Source: an uncultured Lachnospiraceae bacterium
GTDB lineage: Bacteria > Bacillota > Clostridia > Lachnospirales > Lachnospiraceae
Assembly (NCBI GenBank): GCA_910588895.1
Contig: CAJUSS010000129.1
Coordinates: forward strand, 1-10,425
Direction of reading: 5' to 3'
DNA length: 10,425 nt
The position numbers and the translations under genes are program-made. The notes under the pieces are model-generated. The model made no database searches. It was not told the origin of the DNA and saw only the letters and a list, made by a program, of their open reading frames with translations. Shown in pieces: positions 1 through 5,927 of this stretch. Numbering within the stretch: the first letter of the stretch is position 1; each line of letters begins with the position of its first letter.

Positions 1-1
1 C

Positions 2-217
2 ACCCCGTCGGACCACCTGATACTCAACGAAGACGACTTCCGGGCCATCATCGGAGCGGATCGTGAAGATCGGCGGGCGCGGCGAGAGCTTCGGCTCCTG
101 ACGGAAGGCAGATGGGACAAGGATAGGGCAGATATAAGCATAAAAGGACAGAAAGAGGAAGAGAAAAGGAGGAGAAGGGTATGCAGTTCCAATTTGCACA
201 CTATAACTATAATGTGA
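2..217 (+). pseudogene. Partial reading frame at window edge, possible sugar-nucleotidyltransferase fragment
   Basis: A reading frame is already open at the left edge and runs to a TGA at 215-217, inside the next gene. Its first codons spell TPSDHLILNEDDF. PSDHLI followed by an acidic stretch and F is the pattern of mannose-1-phosphate guanylyltransferases (ManC/CpsB). After about 20 residues the resemblance stops. The rest is Arg/Lys/Glu-rich and is mostly the translation of the purine-rich leader of the next gene. It also overlaps that gene by 37 nt. A truncated or frameshifted gene end is therefore more likely than an intact C-terminus. The other two forward frames hit stops at 18-20, 64-66 and 108-110. 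Identity is a guess from one short motif, and nothing upstream is visible. Confidence 0.3.
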
Positions 218-555
218 TGGATCTTGACAAGTCGATCCGGTTTTATGAGGAGGCGCTGGGCCTTAAGGAGGTGCGCCGGAAGGAAGCGTCCGACGGCAGC
301 TTTATCCTGGTCTACTTAGGGGATGGTCTCACCGGATTCCAGCTGGAGCTGACCTGGCTGCGGGACTGGGAGAAGGATAAGTACGACCTGGGGGACAATG
401 AGTTCCATATGGCTTTTGCCGTGGATGACATGGAGGCGGCCCATGAAAAGCATCAGGAGATGGGCTGCATCTGCTATGAGAACCCGAAGATGGGGATCTA
501 CTTCATCTCGGACCCCGATGGGTATTGGCTGGAGATCGTGCCGGTAAAGAAGTGA
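181..555 (+). CDS. Glyoxalase/VOC-family protein (lactoylglutathione lyase-like)
   Basis: This 124-residue protein is one vicinal-oxygen-chelate domain made of two beta-alpha-beta-beta-beta halves. H7 (AHYNYNV), E56 (FQLELT), H76 (FHMAFAV) and E118 (YWLEIV) fall where the four metal ligands of glyoxalase I lie (H5, E56, H74, E122 in E. coli), so a divalent-metal enzyme is likely. The name lactoylglutathione lyase is family transfer. Most Clostridia lack glutathione, so the substrate may be a methylglyoxal adduct of another thiol or something unrelated. The start is supported by AGGAGG at 167-172, 8 nt upstream. The gene stands alone: no partner follows before the terminator at 568-613, and the next gene converges on it. 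Length is normal for the family. Confidence 0.88.
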   Translation: MQFQFAHYNYNVMDLDKSIRFYEEALGLKEVRRKEASDGSFILVYLGDGLTGFQLELTWLRDWEKDKYDLGDNEFHMAFAVDDMEAAHEKHQEMGCICYENPKMGIYFISDPDGYWLEIVPVKK

Positions 556-567
556 GCGAAAAAACGG

Positions 568-613
568 GACATGATAAAAGAGGCTGTCGAAAGACAGCCT
601 CTTTTATCATGTC
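568..613. terminator. Bidirectional intrinsic terminator, 21-bp perfect stem
   Basis: Positions 568-588 and 593-613 are perfect reverse complements separated by a GAAA tetraloop (589-592). Inside the stem a GC-rich core is flanked by AAAA on one side and TTTT on the other, so each strand gives a hairpin followed by U residues. It lies 12 nt after the glyoxalase stop and 70 nt beyond the stop of the convergent deacetylase gene, where it can serve both. Confidence 0.85.
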
Positions 614-682
614 AGATGATCTGGAATATCTCATGGTCATATGTATCCGGACCTGCCACAGACACCTGACGATCTTTGATCA

Positions 683-1711
683 TCAAGGGATCCGGTTATA
701 GATCTGTCCGGCATTCAAAGGAATACCCTTATAATGGGCCAGCTCGCTGACAGTCACCAGCTGGAAGCCCTGGGAGACCAGAGCGGGGACCAGCCGTTCG
801 GTGGCATCGGCTGTGGCGGAGTAGAGCTCATGCATCAGGATGATGTCTCCGTCCTTTACCTTGCCCAGCACGGAGCTGATGGTGGACTGGGCGTTCCGGG
901 TCTTCCAGTCTAAAGTATCCACATTCCAGAGGATGACCGGCATCCCCACATTGGCCAGCACAGTGGCGTTCTTATTGCCGCCGGGGAGGCGCATGAGAGT
1001 GGGGCGGACACCGCACACAGACTGGATCGTGTTATTACAGGCCTCTACCTGGGAGCGGATCTCCGCTGCCCCTAACCGGTTCAGATATTTGTGGTCCTGG
1101 GTATGGTTGGCCACCTCGAAGCCCTCGTTCACCATCCGCTGGACCTCCGCCGCGTGGCTGGGGACGCGCTCGCCCACCATAAAAAAGGTACATTTGCCGC
1201 CATATAGGTTCATCACATCCATGATCCGGTTTCCGACCGAGCTCTGGGGACCGTCATCATAGGTAAGGGCGATCATCGGCTTAGTGGGATCCAGTTCCCG
1301 GATCGCGCCTGCCGCCGCTGCCTGGGCTGCCGCGTTCGCGGCAGCCAATGCTTCAGCCTCAGCTGCTGCCGCCTGTGCCATAGCTTCCTGGAAGGCCGGG
1401 TCCATCACTGCCTGGTCCAGGGCATCGGCTACGGTCTGTGCCGCCTGGTCCGCCCAGGCGACCGCATCCGTGATATCTCCCGCTCTTTGACTGCCGTTCC
1501 CATCCTGGGAGGCTCCTTGTGAGCTGCTTGCCTCCTGTCCTCCTGAGCCGCCCGAGCCGTCACCATCCCCCACCCGGATCACCCGGGTGGCCTCCCGCCG
1601 CCCGGTCTCAGTCCCGGCTGCCCCCGGAAACTGTCCTGCACCATAAACAGGCTGGAGTGTGAGCCCTGCCAGCACTCCAGCCACCAAGATCGTCTTTGCT
1701 ATCCGTCTCAT
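683..1711 (-). CDS. Secreted polysaccharide deacetylase (NodB homology, CE4)
   Basis: A CE4 metal-dependent deacetylase acting outside the cell, probably on peptidoglycan N-acetyl groups. Numbering from the longest possible start, motif 1 is TYDDGP (D154, D155), motif 2 HTQDH (H205, H209), motif 3 RLPGG (243-247), motif 4 DTLDW (267-271) and motif 5 LMH (H296), so the active site looks intact. The N-terminus has Arg residues, a hydrophobic stretch and VYGA, a signal peptide without a lipobox cysteine. Between it and the catalytic domain lie a Gly/Ser-rich linker (about 51-80) and an Ala-rich, probably helical stalk (about 85-140). I place the start at the third codon of the longest frame (ATG at 1709-1711): GGGAGG sits about 7 nt upstream of it but only 1 nt from the upstream ATG at 1715-1717. 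This gives 342 residues. It is probably monocistronic. Confidence 0.92.
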   Translation of the reverse strand: MRRIAKTILVAGVLAGLTLQPVYGAGQFPGAAGTETGRREATRVIRVGDGDGSGGSGGQEASSSQGASQDGNGSQRAGDITDAVAWADQAAQTVADALDQAVMDPAFQEAMAQAAAAEAEALAAANAAAQAAAAGAIRELDPTKPMIALTYDDGPQSSVGNRIMDVMNLYGGKCTFFMVGERVPSHAAEVQRMVNEGFEVANHTQDHKYLNRLGAAEIRSQVEACNNTIQSVCGVRPTLMRLPGGNKNATVLANVGMPVILWNVDTLDWKTRNAQSTISSVLGKVKDGDIILMHELYSATADATERLVPALVSQGFQLVTVSELAHYKGIPLNAGQIYNRIP

Positions 1712-1744
1712 GACCATTCCTCCCTGTTGAAAACTCTTATCTCT

Positions 1745-1773
1745 ATCTTACAATGGATCGGGAAAAGATACAA
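1745..1773 (-). promoter_or_regulatory. Candidate sigma-A promoter for the deacetylase gene
   Basis: On the minus strand TTGTAT (1768-1773) and TAAGAT (1745-1750) are separated by exactly 17 nt. The -10 matches the consensus at four of six bases and the -35 at three. It lies 34 nt before the deacetylase start, with the ribosome binding site between. Prediction from sequence only. Confidence 0.45.
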
Positions 1774-1796
1774 GTAGGAAATTCGATGGATGTCCG

Positions 1797-1842
1797 AAAA
1801 AGACCAAAGCGGCCGCGCTAGGAGCATCAGCCGCTCTGGTCT
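1797..1842 (-). terminator. Orphan minus-strand terminator
   Basis: Positions 1801-1813 and 1830-1842 form a 13-bp stem with one A-C mismatch and a 16-nt loop. Read on the minus strand the stem is followed by five T residues (A run at 1797-1801). No minus-strand gene precedes it, and it lies upstream of the predicted deacetylase promoter. It may insulate that promoter or be left over from a lost gene. Confidence 0.5.
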
Positions 1843-1908
1843 GAAAGGATCGGTCAGTATGCGGGAGGACTGGATCTGTCCGACCATGGCGACGGACAGC
1901 GGGGAAAA

Positions 1909-2063
1909 GCCGCTCTCTGGATGCTGAGAGAAAAGCTGGCGCCCCGGGGATGCTGATCCTGCCCAATATCGCGGCGCTGCTCCTATTGGGGCCGGAGGTC
2001 AGAGGGCTTGTGCGGGAATTTACCGCGGTCTGGAGGAAAGAGCAGGAAGAGGAACGTGTATAG
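1909..2063 (+). pseudogene. C-terminal remnant of an AgcS-like sodium:amino-acid symporter
   Basis: The frame ending at TAG 2061-2063 reads GMLILPNIAALLLLGPEVRG, followed by LVREFTAVWRKEQ and a charged end. This strongly recalls the last transmembrane helix and tail of AgcS sodium:alanine/glycine symporters, whose C-termini typically carry a G-L-M-x-x-P-N-L-x-A-L-L-L-L pattern. The preceding piece, ALWMLREKLAP, lies in a different frame (from 1909), which would place a frameshift near 1945-1950. Upstream of it I see no further symporter helices, so only about 50 residues of a protein normally over 440 long survive. No start or ribosome binding site goes with it. The assignment rests on pattern memory. 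A short unrelated membrane peptide is the alternative. Confidence 0.5.
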
Positions 2064-2197
2064 GCGGGCCCGGTGGAGGATCGAAAAGTAAGGGATAAGG
2101 CAAGCGGACAGAAAGCAAGGACAGAACGTACGAACAAGGAGCAAGGACAGATAGACCGTGTGTAGGAGAAAAGAAGGAGAAAAGGAGGAGCAGACCA
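2064..2197 (+). other. Purine-rich leader upstream of dsdA
   Basis: These 134 bases hold no gene. They are strongly purine-rich on the plus strand, with repeated AAGGA/AGGAC/GGAGAA words, and end in AAAAGGAGGAG just before the dsdA ATG. The leader of the glyoxalase gene (about 115-180) has the same composition and the same GAAAAGGAGGAG ending. I see no convincing -10/-35 pair, so the dsdA promoter may lie inside or before the symporter remnant. Confidence 0.4.
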
Positions 2198-3517
2198 ATG
2201 AAGAGCGATCTGCAGAGATATATGGATACGATCCCAGCTGTGGCGGATGCCGCCCGGCTGAAGGAGACCTTTTGGCTGAACAGCCGCCAGAGGGTGGGAG
2301 GACATAAGGAGATCAGGGAAGTGAGGCCGGAACAGATCCAGGATGCAAGCCAGAGGCTTCTGCGCTTTGCCCCGTATCTAAAGGCTGTCTTTCCAGAACT
2401 GGAAAAGACAGGCGGCATCATCGAGTCGGAGCTGCGCCCCATCCCGGCTATGCAGGCCTGGCTGGATGAGACCTACGGGAGCGGGATAGAGGGGAGGCTG
2501 CTGCTAAAGATGGACAGCGATCTTCCGGTATCCGGTTCGGTAAAGGCCAGAGGGGGGATCTATGAGGTGCTAAAGCATGCGGAGGACCTGGCGCTCAAGG
2601 CCGGTATGCTGAAGGTCTCTGACGACTACAGCATCCTGGCCCAGCCGGAGTTTCAGGCATTTTTCGGGCGCCATACGGTCCAGGTGGGCAGCACGGGCAA
2701 TCTGGGCATGAGCATCGGCATCATGAGCGCGAAGCTGGGTTTCCATGTGATCGTACACATGTCCGCAGATGCCAAGCAGTGGAAAAAGGATCTGCTACGC
2801 GGCAGAGGCGTGGAGGTGATCGAATATGCCGACGATTACTGTGCGGCGGTAGAGCAGGGGCGGATCAATTCGGACGCGGATCCCATGAGCTACTTTGTGG
2901 ACGACGAAAATTCCCAGGCGCTGTTCTTAGGGTACAGCGTGGCGGGAGAGCGGCTGAAGGCACAGCTTGAGGAGCAAGAGATCTTGGTGGATGAGGACCA
3001 CCCGCTGTTTTTGTACATCCCCTGCGGGATCGGAGGCGCTCCGGGCGGGATCGCCTATGGGGTGAAGCAGGTCTTCGGCGATCATGTACACTGCTTCTTT
3101 ACAGAGCCTACCCATGCCTGCTGTATGCTGCTGGGGATGGCTACCGGTCTCCACGACGGGGTGAGCGTAAAGGATCTGGGGATCGACGGGAGGACCGACG
3201 CGGACGGTCTGGCCGTGGGGCGTCCGTCAGCCTTTGTGGGCCGGGTGGTGGAGCCGGTCCTGTCTGGGATCGCCACGATCCAGGATGAAAAGCTGTACGA
3301 TCTGATGCGGGGGCTCCTGCAGGAGGAGGATATCTTCATCGAGCCCAGCTCCTGCGCCGCCTTTGCCGCGCTGATCCGGCCACAGGATATGAAAGCCTAT
3401 ATCGATGCTAGGGGCTTGAGCCGGAAGATGGGCCAGGCCACCCATATCGCCTGGGCTACCGGCGGGAGCATGGTCCCGGAGGAGATGAAAAAGATCTACC
3501 GGGAAACCGGGCTGTAG
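2198..3517 (+). CDS. dsdA: D-serine ammonia-lyase (D-serine dehydratase)
   Basis: A PLP-dependent fold-type II enzyme that converts D-serine to pyruvate and ammonia in the cytoplasm, giving detoxification and use of D-serine as carbon and nitrogen source. The PLP lysine is K116 in SGSVKARGG. The phosphate-binding loop is GSTGNLG (164-170). CGIGGAPGG (276-284) and TGGSMVP (421-427) are further DsdA signatures, and the N-terminal region (about 1-60) matches the family's extra helical segment. At 439 residues it is close to the E. coli enzyme (442). AGGAGG lies about 8 nt before the ATG. No dsdC regulator or dsdX transporter adjoins it; instead a symporter remnant lies just upstream. The next gene begins 6 nt after its stop, so the two are probably cotranscribed. 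Confidence 0.96.
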   Translation: MKSDLQRYMDTIPAVADAARLKETFWLNSRQRVGGHKEIREVRPEQIQDASQRLLRFAPYLKAVFPELEKTGGIIESELRPIPAMQAWLDETYGSGIEGRLLLKMDSDLPVSGSVKARGGIYEVLKHAEDLALKAGMLKVSDDYSILAQPEFQAFFGRHTVQVGSTGNLGMSIGIMSAKLGFHVIVHMSADAKQWKKDLLRGRGVEVIEYADDYCAAVEQGRINSDADPMSYFVDDENSQALFLGYSVAGERLKAQLEEQEILVDEDHPLFLYIPCGIGGAPGGIAYGVKQVFGDHVHCFFTEPTHACCMLLGMATGLHDGVSVKDLGIDGRTDADGLAVGRPSAFVGRVVEPVLSGIATIQDEKLYDLMRGLLQEEDIFIEPSSCAAFAALIRPQDMKAYIDARGLSRKMGQATHIAWATGGSMVPEEMKKIYRETGL

Positions 3518-3523
3518 GCCGCG

Positions 3524-4333
3524 ATGGAGTATCGGTTATTGGTCCTGGATATCGACGGGACCGTGACGAACACACAAAAAGAGGTGACCGAAAAAACAAG
3601 AAGAGCGATCCTGGCCCTTGAGGAAAAAGGCGTCCGTGTGGCGATCGCCTCCGGACGCCATCCGCGGGGCGTGCTCCCCATCGCCAAGTGCTTAGAGCTC
3701 CATCGGTACGGCAACTTTATCCTCGCTTTTAACGGGGCGAAGATCATCGAAGTACAGAAGGGCACATGCATCTATGAGCGAAGGCTCCCGCCGTATCTCC
3801 CGGCCAGGCTGTGGAAGGATGCCCAAAAGTATGGCCTGGGGATCTTGACCTACACAGAGGATGCTCTGATCGCAGGGACGAGACCGGATCGGTATATGGA
3901 GCTGGAAGCACAGATCAGCCAGATCCCTATCCGTTATCATGAGGATTTCTGCCGCTTTGTGGACTTTCCGGTAAACGGCTGCCTGTTCACCGGTGCGCCG
4001 GAGGATATCGAAGCCATCGAGCCTGTACTGGCCCACCGATATTTTCACGAGGCCCAGATCTTCCGTTCAGAGCCCTGCTTTTTGGAGGTAGTCCCCAAAA
4101 ACGTGGACAAGGCCTACAGCTTAAAACATCTCCTGCGGATCTTAAACGTAGAACGGGAGGAGATGGTCTGCTGCGGCGACAGCTTTAACGATATCTCCAT
4201 GCTCCGCTACGCCGGACTGGGCGTGGCCATGGCCAATGCCCAGGAGGCGGTAAAGGATGTGGCCGGCTATATCACAGAGCACGACAATGACCATGACGGG
4301 ATAGCGGAGGTGATCTGGCGGTTTTTCGGCTGA
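3524..4333 (+). CDS. Cof-type HAD-superfamily phosphatase
   Basis: A 269-residue haloacid-dehalogenase hydrolase with a type IIB (Cof/YidA-like) cap, expected to dephosphorylate a small sugar phosphate or cofactor in the cytoplasm; the substrate cannot be read from sequence. Motif I is DIDGT (nucleophile D9, acid D11), motif II ASGR (S43), motif III K196 (NVDKAYSL) and motif IV GDSFND (D219, D223), the last followed by the usual A-x-x-x-VK-x-x-A segment. The cap occupies about residues 80-185. It starts 6 nt after dsdA and has no recognisable ribosome binding site in the gap, so translation is probably coupled to dsdA. Co-occurrence with dsdA does not by itself imply a shared pathway. Confidence 0.92.
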   Translation: MEYRLLVLDIDGTVTNTQKEVTEKTRRAILALEEKGVRVAIASGRHPRGVLPIAKCLELHRYGNFILAFNGAKIIEVQKGTCIYERRLPPYLPARLWKDAQKYGLGILTYTEDALIAGTRPDRYMELEAQISQIPIRYHEDFCRFVDFPVNGCLFTGAPEDIEAIEPVLAHRYFHEAQIFRSEPCFLEVVPKNVDKAYSLKHLLRILNVEREEMVCCGDSFNDISMLRYAGLGVAMANAQEAVKDVAGYITEHDNDHDGIAEVIWRFFG

Positions 4334-4685
4334 TCCACTGAGGGCGGGGAACGGTCGCGGCCGGCTTGTCACAACTGGATATATAGCCAACGACAAAAGA
4401 CACTCCCTTCAGAAAGAACCCATGATCTACATAGGCGCTTTTTTCTTTGCGCTTTTATCAGAAAGAGGCTGTGGCAGCCACCCGTGAGGCGGCTACCTAT
4501 CAGCATTTGCGATAGATGAGTTTGATCTCTTTGATCGAGACGATCCAAGAGGGCGATGATCTGCCTGCCATGTCAAGGAGCAGTGCATTTATCTTTACAA
4601 ATGCTCAAAACCGACTTCCGATGTGACCACCAGAAGCCGGTTTTTTTGACTCTGCCTGTAAGATACCCGTTTTAGGGATCCGATC
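4334..4685. other. Gene-free, hairpin-rich intergenic stretch
   Basis: About 350 bases between convergent genes with no credible coding region. They hold a run of short inverted repeats: 4476-4482/4488-4494 (one mismatch), CTATC 4497-4501 with GATAG 4511-4515, GCATTT 4585-4590 with AAATGC 4599-4604, then the terminator at 4608-4647. A 36-codon frame (4516-4626, beginning MSLISLIETIQEGDD) exists but has no ribosome binding site and overlaps the terminator stem. The stretch may encode a small structured RNA or be an old mobile-element end. I recognise neither. Confidence 0.4.
4608..4647 (+). terminator. Intrinsic terminator downstream of dsdA-HAD operon
   Basis: Stem AAACCG-A-CTTC (4608-4618) pairs with GAAG-C-CGGTTT (4633-4643) with one internal mismatch, followed by T residues up to 4647. 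On the other strand only four T residues follow, so it would be a weaker end for the convergent PHP gene operon at 4686. Confidence 0.75.
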
Positions 4686-5405
4686 TTATAGCCCCCGCAG
4701 CAATGCCTCCACCACCCCCCGGGCGCTCTTTTCCTCCACCGGCAGCGTCAGCCCGGGCTCGTGGATATGCTCCAGGTAATGGGCGTCGGAATCACTGATG
4801 ATCCTGCATTTTTCCAGATAGGGATGTGCCTTCTTCAGCCCATGGAGTTTTTTTAGATCCTTCACCTCCGCCGTCTTGAACTGGCTGTCCGGCGGGATGA
4901 AGCCTAGGTTCGCCATCAGACTGTTGGCGGACTTGTCCACATGGGCAGGGAACATGACCCCGTCGTAGGAGCGGACCAGGGGCCAGAGGTCGTCGAAGGA
5001 GATCTCGGTGGCATTGATCAGCAGGTTGGGGATCGTGCCGCAGATGTGGTCTTCTGAGTCGTAGAGGAGCTGATGGCCGAAGATCTCTTCATTATTGGGA
5101 AAGGGCATCAGCCGGTCATAGACATAGGCGTCGAAGCTCATGGCGGCTTCCAGGTCGGGGAAGAGGCATACCGCGTGGATCTCCTCGGAAGTATTGATCT
5201 CCATGCCGGGGATGGCCAGTATCCCGTATTCCTGTGCCGCAGCCAGGACAGCGGGGCAGTTCTTACAGGAATTGTGGTCCGTTACCGCCACTGCCTCCAG
5301 TCCCAGAAGGGCCGCCATCCCCACGATGTTGGCCGGGGTCATATCGTCGTCCCCGCAGGGGGAGAGGCAGGAATGGATATGCAGGTCATAGGAGAGACTG
5401 ATCAT
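4686..5405 (-). CDS. PHP-domain metal-dependent phosphoesterase
   Basis: A 239-residue stand-alone PHP (polymerase and histidinol phosphatase) domain. Candidate metal-binding residues are all present: H9 and H11 in DLHIHS, D43-H44 in VTDH, E69 in GMEI, H77, H155 in PAHVDK, D205/D207 and H209 in SDSDAH. This predicts a trinuclear metal site and hydrolysis of a phosphomonoester or a nucleotide-derived phosphate. The substrate is unknown. It is last in the leftward operon and overlaps the preceding DRTGG gene by 4 nt (ATGA), so the two are translationally coupled; GAGGA lies about 8 nt before the ATG. Relatives of this gene recur in clostridial hydrogenase clusters, which suggests turnover of a signal or cofactor linked to the module rather than DNA metabolism. 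Confidence 0.9.
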   Translation of the reverse strand: MISLSYDLHIHSCLSPCGDDDMTPANIVGMAALLGLEAVAVTDHNSCKNCPAVLAAAQEYGILAIPGMEINTSEEIHAVCLFPDLEAAMSFDAYVYDRLMPFPNNEEIFGHQLLYDSEDHICGTIPNLLINATEISFDDLWPLVRSYDGVMFPAHVDKSANSLMANLGFIPPDSQFKTAEVKDLKKLHGLKKAHPYLEKCRIISDSDAHYLEHIHEPGLTLPVEEKSARGVVEALLRGL

Positions 5406-5752
5406 AGCTTTTCCTCGTCCCGGGACAGGAGCTGATGGATCTTTAGGGCCGCGTCAAAGATCGGGAGCTCCGTCTCCAGGACCGTGATCCCCTGGACCCT
5501 GGCCTTGTTCATGGCGGTCTGGTCCAGATGGGCGTTCTCCGCCATGATCACACAGGCCGTATCCGAGAGCGCCGCCACCGCCAGCGTGTTCATATTGCCC
5601 ATCACCGTGACCCAGGCGCCGCCAGCGGGGGCCTTGCTCATAGCGATGCTCAAAAGATCGCAGCAAAAGGGCTTCGTGATCTCCCGGTCCATATCCTCTC
5701 CTTCGTTCACATGCTTGAACAGACCGCTGTCCCATAACCCTTGTATCGTCAT
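5402..5752 (-). CDS. DRTGG-domain protein (second copy in the cluster)
   Basis: A small soluble protein of 116 residues resembling the DRTGG domain (PF07085), a ligand-binding fold also found beside CBS domains and in phosphotransacetylase-like proteins. The typical layout is seen: a Gly-rich strand-turn (PAGGAWVTVMGN), then ACVIMAENAHLDQ, then GITVLETELPIFDAA near the C-terminus. I place the start at the ATG at 5750-5752, because GGAGAGGAG lies about 7 nt upstream. A GTG 11 codons earlier opens the frame further but has no such site. It overlaps the PHP gene by 4 nt. Ligand and partner are unknown; its place next to a hydrogenase-like protein suggests a sensory or scaffold role. It is only distantly similar to the other DRTGG protein at 7745-8092. 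Confidence 0.8.
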   Translation of the reverse strand: MTIQGLWDSGLFKHVNEGEDMDREITKPFCCDLLSIAMSKAPAGGAWVTVMGNMNTLAVAALSDTACVIMAENAHLDQTAMNKARVQGITVLETELPIFDAALKIHQLLSRDEEKL

Positions 5753-5807
5753 CGCACATCTCTCCTCTCCGTTTTTATCGCACACAGATCGTCCTGCTGC
5801 TTCCTGC

Positions 5808-5924
5808 TCATATGGTATCTCTCACATGGAATGACATATCCGTTCCCATTTTTTGTGTTTTGCACGATCCGGCCCCGCCGGCAGCGATCCGTTTGACGGA
5901 CTGCTCAAAAAGCGGCCGGACCAT
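5808..5924 (-). CDS. Possible 38-codon ORF
   Basis: Between the hydrogenase-like gene and the downstream DRTGG gene a 38-codon frame begins MVRPLFEQSVKRIAAGG and ends at TGA 5808-5810. The end of the upstream gene supplies a good ribosome binding site (AGGAGGAAGG) at suitable spacing, with only 3 nt between the upstream stop and this ATG. Against it: the second half has an A/T-rich third position unlike the neighbours, I recognise no family, and the sequence could simply be an untranslated spacer carrying GC-rich hairpin arms. Low confidence. Confidence 0.25.
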   Translation of the reverse strand: MVRPLFEQSVKRIAAGGAGSCKTQKMGTDMSFHVRDTI

Positions 5925-5927
5925 GGA

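Noticed and set aside
840..1490. Plus-strand frames within the deacetylase gene
   Set aside because: They are antisense shadows of a gene whose five catalytic motifs are intact on the minus strand. The Ala/Ser-rich one mirrors the alanine stalk.
1748..2442. Minus-strand frames of 71-185 codons across the gap before dsdA
   Set aside because: They are Ser/Pro/Leu-rich antisense translations of the purine-rich leader and of the start of dsdA. They have no family pattern and no consistent ribosome binding site.
4516..4626. 36-codon ORF in the dsdA-HAD to PHP gap
   Set aside because: It has no ribosome binding site, its end overlaps the terminator stem, and I do not recognise its sequence.
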